Of a stretch of 64,000 nucleotides of DNA, positions 23,000 to 35,507 are shown in pieces. The notes under the pieces were generated by a model, which had not been told where the DNA came from, did no database searches, and saw nothing but the letters and a program-made list of their open reading frames with translations. Source of the DNA: Lepus europaeus (lineage: Eukaryota; Chordata; Mammalia; Lagomorpha; Leporidae); the NCBI RefSeq assembly GCF_033115175.1, contig NC_084836.1, forward strand, positions 78,024,253 to 78,088,252, in the 5' to 3' direction. A program made the translations under genes and the position numbers. Positions within the stretch are counted from its first letter, which is position 1. The number at the start of each line of letters is the position of its first letter.

Positions 23000-23884
23000 C
23001 CCTCCCTAAGGACCCCCTTTCTAAGCAGATAACAAAGCACAGAAGCCACAATGGGAAAGAATGATCGACCCAGCCTTACATTTTATACAACACACACACC
23101 CAACCCACAAAGTCACAAGCTGAGCAGGAACACAGCATCAGCTTGAATATACTTGGCAAAAGACTAACTTCCCTTTAATGAAAAAAAAAAGCTCTTTAAC
23201 ATACAAAAAGGAAGAAATCATTTCCTCAATCGTCCTGTCTCCCATTGAGAAGATGGTACGCCCAAAGGAACCAACAGCCCCGCTTGGCCACGTGTCACTT
23301 GTTTGAAAGTCACTGGCCTGTGTGCAGCCTCTCTGCACCTGGCCCTGAGACACCACCACCCGCTGCTTGTCTTGCATCCAAATTGGAGCACAGACATCCA
23401 AAGGAAGTTGGGCCACAGAGAACAGAGGGGCACCTACAGCCTGCCCTGTGCATTCCACAGAGCTGGACGGGAACACGGGCACTCCAGCACTGTGAGCCCG
23501 GGTCTTCTCCTGGGGAGGGTGGGCTGGGTGGATGGGACAGGGAAAGCGATGTTTGCTGAAGGCTGCAATGCATGTGGACCCACAAGCTGCAACTGTCGCT
23601 GGCTCCCTTGGGGCTGTCGGTGAGCCCTGGCAGAGGCGTGGGCCTTCCCCAGTGACGTGGGGGAGAGGAAGAAATCCCTGGGGCCTCCTGAGAAGCCTTC
23701 CATCTTCCTTGTACTGTGGGGTCATCAGGACCCACAGGCGCTGGGTACCGTGGCCCCAAGCTTTTTCTTGTGCTCACACCTGTAGGAGTCGCAGGACCCC
23801 CAGGAAGAGCCCAGCAGGTGGATCTCACTGAGAGTGTCCTCCCAGGGGTCTGTCAGGGAATGAGCAAAGTGCTAATGGGCAGGA
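23000..23884. other. Intergenic, unresolved
   Basis: GC-rich with overlapping open frames on both strands (longest about 195 codons at 23138-23725 minus). None shows a known domain or splice context. Confidence 0.45.
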
Positions 23885-24010
23885 GGATCTTATAACAGCA
23901 TTATTGAGATGTAACTCACGTATCAGGCAATTCACCCAGGAACAGGTGCAATTCCATGCTTTTAGTATATTCAAGTTTTATATCCAAGTCACGCTAATTT
24001 CTAGCATTGT

Positions 24011-24036
24011 TATTTGCTTATTTTATTTATTTGAAA

Positions 24037-24084
<48 letters not shown>

Positions 24085-24700
24085 TATCTCCCATCCTCTG
24101 ATTCACTTCCCCAGTGCCTACAATAGCCAGGACTGGGCCAGGCTGAAAGCAGGAGTTGGAAACTCAATCCAGATCTCCCAACAGGGATGGCAGGGACCCA
24201 ACTACTTAAACTATCACTGGCTGCTTCCCACAGTGTGCATTAGTAGGGAGCTGGAATCAGGAGTGGAGTCAAGATTAAGACCCAGGCTCTTTTTTTTTTT
24301 TTTTTTTTTTTTTTGACAGGCAGAGTGGATAGTGAGAGAGAGAGACAGAGAGAAGGTCTTCCTTTTTGCCGCTGGTTCACCCTCCAATGGCCGCTGCAGT
24401 CTGTGCATCGCACTGATCCGAAGGCAGGAGCCAGGTGCTTCTCCTGGTCTCCCATGCGGGTGCAGGGCCCAAGGACTTGGGCCATCCTCCACTGCCTTCC
24501 CGGGCCATAGCAGAGAGCTGGCCTGGAAGAGGGGCAACCGGGATAGAATCTGGTGCCCCAACTGGGACTAGAACCCGGTGTGCCGGCGCCACAAGGTGGA
24601 GGATTAGCCTGTTAAGCCACGGCGCCGGCCTAAGGCTCTTTGATATGGGATGCTGGCTGCCCAAGTGGTGTCTTAGCCACTGTGCCAAATGCCACCCCTG
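24011..24700 (-). repeat. Old CSINE host with nested young CSINE
   Basis: Outer parts 24011-24292 and 24633-24700; includes (GA)n at 24041-24083. Confidence 0.85.
24293..24632 (-). repeat. CSINE, young type, nested, 9-bp target duplication
   Basis: AGGCTCTTT lies on both sides; ends GCCACGGCGCCGGCC. Confidence 0.95.
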
Positions 24701-25347
24701 ACACACACAACTATAGAACACTTCCATTGCCCTATAAAAGAAACCCCACATACTCCTTAGTGATCAGCCCCAAATTCTCCATCCCCATCCAACCCCAGGC
24801 AACCACTCATCTACTTGCTTGCTGTATAGATGTATGGGTTCTCATCGTTTTGTGTAAATAGATCCAAGCTGTGTATCATCTTCCGTGGTTGGCTTCTCTC
24901 AGTATTTTTCAAGGTTCACCTACCTTATGCTGCTACTGTATTTCTTTTGGCAGCTAAATAATCATCAATTGATGAGCATATGGGTTGTTTCTACTTTGGG
25001 GCTACAATGAGGCATACCGCTCTGACTGTCCCTCGCAAGCCATGTGTAGATACAAGTTTTTATTCTTCTGGTGTGGGTATCAAGGGGTGACATTATGGAG
25101 TCATGTGACAATTCTGTGTTTAACTTTTTGCAGAATTCCCAGGGGCTTTTCCAAGTGGCCACCCCATTTTACATTCCCGCCAGCAGTGAGTGGAGATTCT
25201 AACGTTTCTACAACCTTGCAACACCTGCCATCTCTCTTTTTGACCCTAACCAGCCTAGCGAGAAAAGCAGTCAGAATTTGACAAATGCAAAACAAGCAAT
25301 CTTAATTTCCATAATAGCAAAGAACTCTTAAAAGTATTGGGGAGGGG

Positions 25348-25645
25348 GGAGGGACAGCATTGTAGCATAGCAGGTAAAGCTACTGCCTGCAGTGCCGGCA
25401 TCCCATATGGGCGCCGGTTTGAGTCCTGGCTGCTCCACTTCCAATCCAGCTCTCTGCTATGGCCTGGGAAAGCAGTGGAAGATGGCTCAAGTGCTTGGGC
25501 CACTGTACCTACTGGCACAGCTCTGGTCATTGTGACCAACTGGGGAGTGAACCAGCAGCTGGAAAACCTCTCTCTCTTTCTCTCTCTCTCTCTCTCCCCC
25601 CTCTGTCACTCTTTCAAATAAATAAATAAATCTTTAAAAAAAAGT
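25348..25645 (+). repeat. CSINE
   Basis: Head CAGCATTGTAGCATAGCAGG, CT tract, tail AAATAAATAAATAAATC. Confidence 0.93.
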
Positions 25646-25647
25646 AT

Positions 25648-25927
25648 CTTTTAAGGATTTCTTTATTTTGAAAGGCAGAGTTACAGAGAGAAAGGGAGAA
25701 ACGAAAGAGGGAAAGACCTTCCATCTACTGGTTCATTCCCCAAACAGCTGGGACTGAGCCATCCAGGTCTCCCACACTGGTGGCAGAGGCCCAAGTTCTT
25801 GGGCCATCTTCTGCTGCCTCCCCAGATAGTGGAATCAGATGTAGAGCAGCTGGGAATCAAACCAGCACTCATATGGGTTGCCAACATTGCAGGTGGCAGC
25901 TTAACCCACTGCACCACGGTGCCAGCC
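25648..25927 (-). repeat. CSINE
   Basis: Tail to tail with the copy before it; ends CTGCACCACGGTGCCAGCC. Confidence 0.9.
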
Positions 25928-26355
25928 TCACAAGAATCCAATAGAAAATCCGGAAGAAAGTCATGAACACACAAATCGCAGGAGGAACAGAAGCTTCTCC
26001 ACCACACCTGTGCAAATACACTCAACTTCCTCGACTACTGAAACCCAAATTAACCGACAATGAGATGCCACTATTCTCCTACACACTGGGGGAAGATTTA
26101 AACTTGACCTTGTCAGACTAATTAAAATAACAATGTCAGATCCATAAATTCCCTTCACATAACATTGGCGGAGTGGGGATCCAGCAGTCTTGGCTAACAC
26201 TGATTGACTTAGTAATTTCTGTTAAACATTTAAAACTTATGTATCCATCAACATGGTGTTTTGATTCTAGGGTTTTTATCCCACAGAAATATTTGTCTTC
26301 ATGCACAAAGCTGGCTGAAAAGTATCTACTGTAACATCGCTTTTAATAGTAAAAA
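25928..26355 (+). mobile_element. Old L1 fragment, sense
   Basis: ATGAGATGCCACTATTCTCC, ATTTAAAACTTATGTATCCA and TTTTAATAGTAAAAAGTCCA match the end of L1 ORF2 in old L1M families. Too broken to code. Confidence 0.7.
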
Positions 26356-26362
26356 GTCCAGG

Positions 26363-26703
26363 AGGCCAGAGCTGTGGCGTAGGAGGTAAAGCCACCTCCT
26401 GCAGTGCCAGCATCCCATATGGGCAAGGGTTCAAGTCCCAGATGCTCCACTTCCAAGTCAGGTCTCTGCGATGGCCTAGGATAGCAGTAGAAGATGGCCC
26501 AAGTCCTCAGCCCCTGCACCTGTGTGAGAGGCCCGGAAGAAGTTCCTGGCTCCTTGGCTTCGGATCAGCCCAGCTCCAGCCATTGTAGCCATTTGGACAG
26601 TGAACCAGTGGGTGGAAGATCCTCTCTCTCTCTGTCTCTACCTCTCTCTATAACTCCATCTTTCAAATAAATTAAATAAATCTTTTTTAAAAATTTTAAA
26701 AAG
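26363..26703 (+). repeat. CSINE
   Basis: Inserted at the end of the L1 fragment; head GGCCAGAGCTGTGGCGTAGG. Confidence 0.93.
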
Positions 26704-27204
26704 GAAATGGGGAAAAAAGGCTAAATATGTATATACGGGCTTTTGAATAAAATTTGTAACATCTATGGAATAAGATCTAAAAAACAAAAACAGCCAAATA
26801 TGTGCATGTAAAGAAAGAAACCTACTGTGTATAAAAGTTTTAAGCAAGTTGTAAAACATTAAGCCAAAAAGGGTATGGATTTGTTAAGAATAAAGATCAT
26901 TTCAGCTCAAAGAAAAGCAAATGTGGATATTGTGAGCCCTTCCCAGACTTGAGCCTCAGGAGAAGAGTGCACAAGGATTTTGCTTTTTAAGTTATTGAGC
27001 TCTGCCATGCTGGCTGTCTCCATAAACCGAGTTACTGTTACACAAAGGTCAAAGCCCACAGTTACCATCAAATGTAGGGAGGCCTTAAGACCGTGGAAAG
27101 GAAGCACTCACCCCAATCCTTACCTCCCACAGAGGATGTGGTGAGGCCTCGGTGTGAAAGACAGAAGTTTAGTTCACAAAGTAACTCTTCATTCTTCTGT
27201 CCTC
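26704..27204. other. AT-rich intergenic
   Basis: May continue the old L1 in its first 150 bases; otherwise nothing recognised. Confidence 0.4.
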
Positions 27205-27521
27205 TCACCGGTGCCCGTATGGGATGCTGGCACCGCAGGTGGCGGCTTTACCAGCTATGACACAGAACTGGCTCCTTATCTCTTTCTCTACCTACCTGTC
27301 CATCCCAGGAGTTGGGCCGATCCAAAGCCGAGAACCAGGAGCTTCTTCCAGGTCTCCCACGTGGGTGCAGGAGCCCAAGGACTTAGGCCATCTTCCACTG
27401 CTTTCCCAGGCCATAGCAGAGAGCTGGATCGGAAGTGGAGCAGCCGGACTAGAACCAGCACCCATATAGGATGCCAGCACTGCAGGCAAAGGCTTTACTG
27501 GCTACACCACAACACCGGTCC
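27205..27521 (-). repeat. Two abutting CSINE pieces
   Basis: A head-end scrap at 27205-27275 precedes a tail-truncated copy at 27276-27521; both antisense. Confidence 0.82.
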
Positions 27522-27869
27522 CACCTCAAGTTTTATGCAAGGACGATTCTCCAGACCCTGATGCATGACTGACTGAAGTTTGGCAAAGGGAGGTGGAGCT
27601 GGGTGCAGTCAAAGGCCCCTGGAAGATTTCCTCTGTGAGGAAGGCGGCTCTGGCTGGGGCAGATGAGTCATGTCTGGAGCAGATCTTAAGGGGATGCTGG
27701 TAGGTTCCAGAGTGGGCAGTGGCGGGGAAGCAGGTCTAGGCAGGAGACATGAAGAGTGGGTCTGTGACAAACAGTGCCATGCGCCAGCAAGATGCACCTG
27801 TCCTCACCCTCCCAGCACCCTTTGCCCCAGCTCACAGCCCGTGAGCACTTAGGAGTATCAGAAATTGTC
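27522..27869. other. Intergenic, nothing recognised
   Basis: Short unique stretch between SINEs. Confidence 0.45.
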
Positions 27870-28145
27870 TTGGGCTGGCACTGTGGTGTAATGAGTAAAG
27901 TCACAGCCCGTGATGCCAGCTTCCCATGGGGCATCAGTTCAAGTCCTGGCTGCTCCACTTCCCATTCAGCTTCCTGCTGATGCACCTGGGAAAAGCAATA
28001 GAAGATGGCCCGAGTGCTTGGCTCCTGCTATTCACATGGGAAACCCAGATGAAGCTCTGAAGCTCCTGACTCCTAGCCTCCATCTGGTCCAGCGCTGGTC
28101 ATTGTAGCCATTTGGGGGGTGAACTAGGGGATGGAAGCACTCGCG

Positions 28146-28186
<41 letters not shown>

Positions 28187-28283
28187 CTTCCCTCCCTCCC
28201 TCCCTCCATGTGTCTGTCTGTCTCTCCCTCTCTCTCTGTAACTCTGATTCCCAAAGAAATAAATAAATCTTAGGAAAAAAAAA
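27870..28283 (+). repeat. CSINE with long CT/TCCC microsatellite
   Basis: The CT zone has expanded to about 90 bases, including (CCTC)n and (TGTC)n; tail AAAGAAATAAATAAATC. Confidence 0.93.
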
Positions 28284-28285
28284 TT

Positions 28286-28305
28286 CTGTGGCCACACCAG
28301 CCTCA

Positions 28306-28337
<32 letters not shown>

Positions 28338-28357
28338 AGTAAGTTATTGGACGGGGG
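28286..28357 (+). pseudogene. 5S rRNA pseudogene fragment
   Basis: GATCTCAGAAGCTAAGCAGA and GTCAGGCCTAGTAAG follow 5S rRNA bases about 34-90, with GTGGCCACACCA for the 5' end. About 15 bases near the start (AACGCGCCCGATCT part) are missing and the 3' end is lost. It follows a SINE A tail and precedes an A-rich stretch. Confidence 0.85.
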
Positions 28358-28359
28358 AA

Positions 28360-29815
28360 AAAAAGAAAAAGAAAAAAATTATCTTACTGATTTCCTCACT
28401 GGTCTGATGTCTCCCCACCTTCTACCCCCAACCCAGTCACGTAAAGAGACGCTGAATAATGTCCCACAAGTGGCTTAATCTGGCCCCTGCTCTGAGTGAC
28501 AGGTGTCATTTGCATCATCTGCTGTTATTATCAGCGCTATCATGGTCACCCAGTGCATGCACACTCCAGAAACAGCACGTAGGCGACAGTCACAGCAATG
28601 GCACAAGGGACATCTTCTCCAGGCCTGTAAGAGTTTGCCCATTTGTGCTCAGGGAGTGGGTGGGGGAGGGGGAGACAGAGGGAGCACGGGAGCCAAGCCT
28701 ATCATTCATGGCTCCTGGAGTCAGGAAGCACAGATTCGGTGCCTACACCTGCGCCTTCTTCCCACGCGAAGAGAGTGGAGAGGGTTGCAGGAAAAAAGTA
28801 AGCAGAAAACGCAAGCTTAATGGGGTGATGGTGAGAGCCCAGGCTGGGTTTTGAGGCAAGGCAAGAGGGCAGACTCAACCTACGTATCATCTGGGGAGGG
28901 TGACGGAAGGAAGGAACTACCTCCACACACCAGCTCCTTCCTCCTACCCCTGCCTGGCTCCTTCGCGGTTGTAGACGTTCCTTCTCCCCTGGCTGAGCAC
29001 CCAGACACTGGGCTATTATCTTCCTCCACCTTCCTCTTCCTCCCCTACCCGGGTGGGTGGATTTCTTCAATGCACAATTAATCCCTAATTGTCGACCGGA
29101 GTCTTTAAAGAATCAGTTCTCACCCTTCAAACCTGGCCAGGGCTGGGTGGCAGGTTTCCCTGGCATATGTCTGCCCAGGGTAGCCATGAGACAAGTGTGC
29201 TACCTGTGTGCCTTTCCTCTCCCAGCCCCTCCCAACGTGGCTGCTCCGGCTCTGCCATCGGCAGGAGAGGAGCAGGTGCCGAGCTGCCCGGGCTCCGGGG
29301 CATGCATCCGTGTCTCAGTGAGCCTCTCGACTTTTCCTCTCTGGGGTGCACTTGGGTCCAGAATTCTTAGATCTTCCAAGCCAATCACCCTCTGGGATAG
29401 TATTTAGTGTGTTGAAAATAGCTTCTGAGCTCCCCCGTGTGGCCAGCCCTGCTCTTAAACACAGCACTCGGGGCTGGCTCCACAGAGCACAGAAAGAGGG
29501 CAGGAAGGGAGAGTTTGGGTTCCAGAAGCAAGGCAAGGCAGTCCAGATACCCGCACACCTTGGGGTGTTGGAAAGCTCAGGGGTCTGGCACCTGGCGGGG
29601 AGGGGGCAGGAGGTTCTGGGGGAAAGAGGATGAGGGCCATGACGAGAGAAGGAAGCAGCAGCATCAGTGCCCAGTGATTGCTCTCTCCCGAGACAGATCC
29701 CAGACTGAAGCTCCTGTCCACATGTCACGGTGCTCCCCTGGGCTTAGATGCAGCAAGGGGGCCTCCCAGATCCCACACCCCTGCATCCTCCAACCTAGGA
29801 ACCCTCCATTCTTTT
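28360..29815. other. Intergenic, nothing recognised
   Basis: 1.4 kb without recognised repeat or exon; overlapping open frames on both strands lack known motifs. Confidence 0.45.
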
Positions 29816-29819
29816 ATTT

Positions 29820-30153
29820 TTTTGTTAAAGATTTATTTATTTATTTATTTGAAAGGCAGAGTTATGGAGAGGAAGAGGCAGAGTCAGAGAAAGAAGTCTT
29901 CCCCATCCACTGGTTCACTACCCAAATGGCCGCTACAGCTGGAGCTGCACCAATCCGAAGCCAGGAGCCAGGAGCTTCTTCCAGGTCTCCCACGAGGGTG
30001 CAGGGGCCCAAGGACTTGGGCCATCTTCTACTGTTTTCCCAGGCCACAGCAGAGAGCCAGATCGGAAATGGAGCAGCTGGGACTGGAACCAGCACCTGTA
30101 TGGGATGCTGGCACTGCAGGAGGCGGCTTTACTGGCTACACCACAGCACCAGC
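29820..30153 (-). repeat. CSINE, full length
   Basis: TTTATTTATTTATTTATTTG tail complement to CACCACAGCACCAGCCC. Confidence 0.94.
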
Positions 30154-31885
30154 CCTGAAAACCTCCGTTCTTTGGGAACAGAATTACGGAGTCTTTTGTC
30201 CTTGGCCTACTTGGAGGTTGCAGTGATCAAACTGTGTCTGGCCCGGAACAAACGGGACCAATGAAGAACATGTTGCAACTCTCCCATGGGACAAGGTCCA
30301 CCGTGGGCAGGGGGAGGAGGTGGCAGAGGCCACCCTGGCTCTCTGTCCCCATGGCCCTGGCCTATTTCCAACACAGACACACAGATGCAAGTGTCCAAGT
30401 AGAGCCACAGCTGAAACCAGGGAGAGTCCCCACGCGCCACAGGCACAGCACCAACACCCTGTACCTCCTCAGCCCTCCAGACCGGCAGCCTCTCTGGCGT
30501 AGCAGGTGTGTTTCCCTCCCAGGCTGTAGGTGAGAGTCTGAGGGTTGAGTTATATGAGGAAGCTCGCAGATGGCAGAGCTGGGACAGGAATGCGTGACTT
30601 CTGAGCTGGCCCGTGTCCATCTCCTCTGCCCCTCCCCCTCCCCCCACGCATGACCTGGGGCTCAGAGGTGCTGGTGTCCGTGAGGTTCCCCCAGAGCCGA
30701 CCCCTGCTTTGGCCATCACTTCTCACCAGCCTGCTGGGCTCCCAAGGCCCAGCCATCTTTGAAACTCATTTTCTTGCATCCAATGCAGCAGAGAAAGAAA
30801 AGCATTAGTTAGATCTGGGCACCAAGGGACTGGGCACCTGAAAGAACTGTGGGCAGAGGGCCTCTTTGCACTCTTCCACCCCTCCCCCCACCACCCAAGC
30901 TGGGCCCCTCAGCCAAAGGCAGTGACCCAGGCTGGGCAACCCCTCTGCACATGCTCAGGGTCTCACACCACCGCCCTGGTTCCACGTGACTTCCTGGGAC
31001 TCCAACCCTCCCCTGGCCCAGGCTGAGCCCCCCACCCCATGCAGCTGAGATGGGAGGGAGGGAGGAGGCTGCCAGCCACAGGGGAGTAGCCCTGGCTCAG
31101 GGAGGGAACAGTGGTGCAGGTGCTCTAGTGGAAAGGGAATTCCCAGGGCGTGGCTGCTTCCTCCATGACTGGGCCACAATGTAGGGACAGAGGAGGACAG
31201 TGGGCCTCCTGCAGAGACACAGACTAGCTGGGCTCAGATGGAGTGGGAGCAAAAGAGGTACTGTCTGTTACCACCGCCACTGGCAACACCTCCAGGTCTG
31301 TCACTGCAGGTCCCTGCCTCCCTTCCTGGGGACACACAGTGGAGGATGAGGGTACTAAGCACATCAACCTAGCACGTCCAGCAGAAGGCTGAGACCCGGA
31401 ACAAAAGCAGATCTTTGTAGCTTCCCCTTAGTCTGCAGAAAAGAATGGCTGATTTTGCAAGTGAATGCACCAGGCATTATGCACCAAAGCCACTTTACTG
31501 CTCTTTGATCCTGAGCACAGAGGGGATCTGAGTATCCTGACTTTGGTTTGACAACGATGACAATGCAGCTGGCACTGACTGAGGGAGATGATGCTCTAAG
31601 ATGCCACCGCTGGCCACTTGGTTCATCCCCCATCCTGCTGGAGACTGGCACACGTTCCATAGGATGGCTGCTGAGAGGTGGCCTGGAGGGTGAGCTGTGC
31701 CCTGGGACTTCAGGCCGAGGACAGGTAGATCCAGATTCTGACAGGTCGGAGAACATCTTCGAGCTGTTTGTGAGTTTTACATCTCCTTTACTCACAGTGA
31801 TGGTGAGAATGGCACAAGGAACAGCCATGTGTCCCCAGTGGCAATGGGGTGACAGGAGATACCTGCCTTTGTGTGCATGGTGGTG
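30154..31885. other. Intergenic; possible MIR relic near 30530-30600
   Basis: GCAGATGGCAGAGCTGGGA recalls the MIR core. The remainder is GC-rich and unassigned. Confidence 0.4.
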
Positions 31886-32262
31886 GTCAGACACACACAC
31901 AGACATGTACACACAGCCACATACAGCCACACAGAGACATCTATACACAGAGACATCTACACACACAGAGAGAGACATGTACACACAGCCACACACAGAG
32001 ACATCTATACACACAGAGAGACATCTACACACACACAGAGATGTGTACACACAGCCACATATAGCCAGAGACATCTACACACACATAGAGATGTGTACAC
32101 ACAGCCACACACAGACACATACAGCCACACAGAGACATCTACACACACACACAGACATCTACACACAGCCACACACAGCCAGAGACATCTATACACAAAG
32201 AGACATGTACACACAGCCCCACAGAGACATGTACACATTCACACACACACACACACAGTCAC
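31886..32262. repeat. CA-rich minisatellite
   Basis: Irregular ACACACAGCCACA / AGAGACATCTACACA units of roughly 20-40 bases. It gives long His/Thr-rich frames on + and Cys/Val-rich frames on -. Confidence 0.93.
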
Positions 32263-33205
32263 ATCCACCAATAGCCACATTCGTGTCCGCATCACCCACA
32301 GGCAGCCACGCCTCACCCTGCCCCCTAGTGTCTTATATGGATTTACAGACAACCAGGGCCCAGAGCCACACCATTGCACGACAGACCTGTGGGCCGCTGG
32401 ACAAGCAGGTGGACCTGCTGGTGACCGTGACACAGTTACCATAGAGAGACAGAGATGTGGATGGCAAGGACAAAAGCCATGGGAACATGATATTTCCGCC
32501 TTCCCAAGTTCGTCTCCTCCTCAACAGACTATCTGCCAAAGGAGCCTGGGGGGCAAAAGGGCACTTGAACCCCCCAACTCCCACCGTGAGAGACCCCGGG
32601 GGGCTGCCAGGCTCACGGTTCAGCTCCCTTAGGGCTGCAACAAACCCCAGACACGTGGCGGCACAGCACACACTCACGACCCTGCCGGAAATCAGACAGT
32701 GGAAGCAGTAAAGTGTCGGGAGCACCCAGCTCTCCCAGGAGGCTGCAGGGGAAAAGCCACAGCCTTGACGTCTGCTTTGAGAGGCTGCCTTTACGTTCCT
32801 TCCTTGCCAGTCCCTTCCCCTTGCTGAATGAGGGACTATTCATGGATTCCAGGCTTAGCCTCCAGCTGTCTTGAGGTTCCATTGTGCTGCCTGCCACCCC
32901 TATTGGGAGTTACTGTAGCTCTGGGAGAGGCCACTGGGCAGGAACTGTGACCCCAGGGGGAAGAAAGCAGCCGCTGTCATCGCAAAGCCACAAACACCCC
33001 AACCCCTGCTCCAGCCACCCTCTGACCGCCCACATTGTGCAAACCAAGCCTAAGCCCCAGGGCCAGGGAGCCCGGGGGATGGCTTGCATCCATGGCAGAT
33101 TCCCGGGCCTCAGGGCTGCCAGTCAGGGAAGAGGACACATCCCCCCGCCCGAGTAGAACTAGACCCTACATGTATTTCAGAGAATGTATACAAAGTAGAG
33201 TCTCA
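32263..33205. other. Intergenic, nothing recognised
   Basis: No exon or repeat recognised; open frames are under 130 codons. Confidence 0.45.
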
Positions 33206-33695
33206 CGGGGTCTTCAGAAAGTGCATAGAAATGGGTATGATGAAAAACATATTCAGCGATTTCAAAATTCTTTGCACCAAAATAAATGTACCTTTCTTTT
33301 TATTTTTTTGACAGGCAGAGTAGACAGTGAGAGAGAGAGATAGACGGAGAGAAAGGTCTTCCTTTTCCATTGGTTCACCCTCCAATGGCCGCTACGGCCG
33401 GCACTGCGCCGATCCAAAACCAGGAGCTTCCTCCTGGTGTCCCATGCGGGTGCAGGGCCTAAACACTTGGGCCATCCTCCACTGCCTTCCCAGGCCACAG
33501 CAGAGAGCTGGCCTGGAAGAGGGGCAACCGGGACAGAATCCGGCGCCCCAGCCAGGACTAGAACCCAGGGTGCCGGTGCCACAGGCGGAGGATTAGTCAA
33601 GTGAGCCACTGTGCCAGCCAATAAATGCACCTTTCAATTCTGGTTTTGTTTTTGTTTTTTTTTTTTTTCAAGAAGTTTTGAGGGTACCCTCTTAT
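33206..33695 (+). mobile_element. Short TIR-like repeat (unclassified MITE-like), split by a CSINE
   Basis: GGGTCTTCAGAAAGTGCAT on the left and CAAGAAGTTTTGAGGGTACC on the right read as rough inverted ends; the core TTTGCACCAAAATAAAT recurs at 37.7, 38.2 and 43.3 kb. Family not identified. Confidence 0.5.
33297..33619 (-). repeat. CSINE, young type, 16-bp target duplication
   Basis: Flanked by AATAAATGTACCTTTC and AATAAATGCACCTTTC, one mismatch. Confidence 0.95.
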
Positions 33696-33821
33696 ATACT
33701 CACATATGCTTTTCTGTGTGTATATTATGTATTATATATGTATGTATGTGTACATATCATACACAAACACATACGAGTCTGGGTTTCAGAATGATATGAC
33801 ACAAATACAAAAAATTTTGGG

Positions 33822-34100
33822 GAGGCCGACACCGTGGCTCACTTGGTTAATCCTCCACCTGTGGCGCCGGCATCCCATATGGGTGCCAGGTTCTAGTCCC
33901 GGTTGCTTCTCTTCCAAACCAGCTCTCTGCTGTGGCTTGGGAGGGCAGTGGAGAATGGCCTAGGTGCTTGGGCCCCTGCACCCACATGGGAGACCATGGC
34001 GTAGCTCTGGCCATAGCGGCCATTTGAGGGGTGAACCAACAGAGGGAGGACCTTTCTCTCTCTCTCTCACTGTGTAACTCTGTCAAATAAAAAAAATTTT
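33822..34100 (+). repeat. CSINE
   Basis: GGCCGACACCGTGGCTCACT head; a shorter CT zone than neighbouring copies. Confidence 0.92.
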
Positions 34101-34111
34101 CTAGGAATTCT

Positions 34112-34440
34112 GGGACTGGCACTGTGGCTTAGAAGGTTCAGCCACCGTCTACAGTGCCAGCATCACATAAAGGTGCTGGTTTGACTCCCGATTGCTCTAC
34201 CTCTGTACCGACTCCCTGCTAATGCACCTGGGAAAGCAGCAGCAGATGGCCAAGTGCTTGAGCCCTGTACCCACGTGGGAGACCTGGATGAAGCTCCTGG
34301 CTCCTTCAACCTGGCCCAGCCCTGACAGTTGCAGCTATTTGGGGAATGAACCAGCAAATGGAAGATCTCTTTCTTTGTCTCTGTATCTCCCCACCTCTCT
34401 GTAATTCTTTCAAATAAATAAATAAGACTTTTAAAAAAAT
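34112..34440 (+). repeat. CSINE
   Basis: Head GGGACTGGCACTGTGGCTTA; tail AAATAAATAAATAAGAC. Confidence 0.92.
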
Positions 34441-34504
34441 CACAAAGTAAAATTCCAAATTCTCCTGAAGTTACAAAGGTACAAAGTCCAATTTGGTGTG
34501 TGTT

Positions 34505-34530
34505 TGTTTATTTATAATTTGAGAAGGGGA

Positions 34531-34561
<31 letters not shown>

Positions 34562-34820
34562 AGAAAGGAGAGAGAGAGACTGACTGACTCACAGAGAGCC
34601 CCTATCTGCTGGTTCACTCCTTAAATGCCCTAAATGGTCAGGACTGGGCCAGGAGCCAGGAACTCAACCCAGGTCTCTCACAAGGGAGGCAGGGACACAG
34701 CTGTTTGAGCCATCATCTGCTGCCTCCCACGGTCCACACCAACAGGAAGCTGGAATCAAGAGCCAGATCCAGAAATAAGACCCAAGGACTCTGATACGGG
34801 ACAGGGGCCAATGAACCACT
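34505..34820 (-). repeat. Old CSINE-related element
   Basis: (GA)n tract, CATCTGCTGCCTCCCACGG and GAAGCTGGAATCAAGAGCC; older subfamily. Confidence 0.8.
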
Positions 34821-34838
34821 AGTTAATATTTATGTGAG

Positions 34839-35168
34839 GGGCTGGCGCTGTGGCGCAGTGGGTTAATGCCCTGCCCTGAAGCACTGCATCCCATATGGGC
34901 GCTGGTTCAAGACCCAGCTGCTCCACTTCTGATCCAGCTCTCCGCTGTGGCCTAGGAAACCAGTAGAAAATGGCCCAAGTCCTTGGGCCCCTGCACCCGT
35001 GTGGGAGACCGGAAAGAAGCACCTGGCTCCTGACTTTAGATCGGCGCAGCTCCAAGAGCCGTTGAAGCCAACTGGGGAGTGAACCAGCAGATGGAAGAAC
35101 TCTCTCTCTGTGCCTCTCCTTCTCTCTGTGCAACTTTTTCAAATGAATAAATGAATCTTTAAAAAATA
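34839..35168 (+). repeat. CSINE
   Basis: Near-consensus head GGGGCTGGCGCTGTGGCGCA. Confidence 0.95.
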
Positions 35169-35173
35169 TTTAT

Positions 35174-35507
35174 GGGGCCGGTGCCACGGCTCAATTGGCT
35201 AATCCTCTGCCTTGCGGCACCGGCACACTGGGTTCTAGTCCAGGTCGGGGCTCCGGATTCTGTCCCAGTTGCCCCTCTTCCAGGCTATCTCTCTGCTATG
35301 GCCCAGGAGTGCAGTGGAGGATGGCCCAAGTGCTTGGACCCTGCACCCACAAGGGAGACCAGGAGAAGCACCTGGCTCTCAGCTTCGCATCAGCGCAGTG
35401 CGCTGGACGCAGCGGCCATTGGAGGGTGAACCAATGGCAAAAAGGAAGACCTTTCTCTCTGTCTCTCTCTCTCTCACTGTCCACTCTGCCTGTCAAAAAA
35501 AAAAATT
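35174..35507 (+). repeat. CSINE, young type
   Basis: GGGGCCGGTGCCACGGCTCA to CTGCCTGTC and a run of A; directly follows the previous copy head to tail. Confidence 0.95.

Larger units (their letters stand above)
23885..25290 (-). mobile_element. Old L1 fragment (L1M), interrupted by SINEs
   Basis: Antisense L1 landmarks: ATTATTGAGATGTAACTCAC, AATTCACCCAGGAACAG, AACCACTCATCTACTTGCTT and GCTAAATAATCATCAATTGA. Split by the SINE block at 24011-24700. Confidence 0.72.

Noticed and set aside
23138-23828. Frames of 172 and 195 codons on -
   Set aside because: Overlapping frames in GC-rich DNA without known domains or splice context.
29437-30264. 275-codon frame on +
   Set aside because: Its second half is an antisense CSINE; the first half has no recognisable motif.
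31548-32632. Long His/Thr-rich frames on +
   Set aside because: Most of the peptide is translated CA minisatellite.
34839-34910. tRNA gene candidates in SINE heads
   Set aside because: CSINE heads are tRNA-derived but do not keep a cloverleaf or mature ends.
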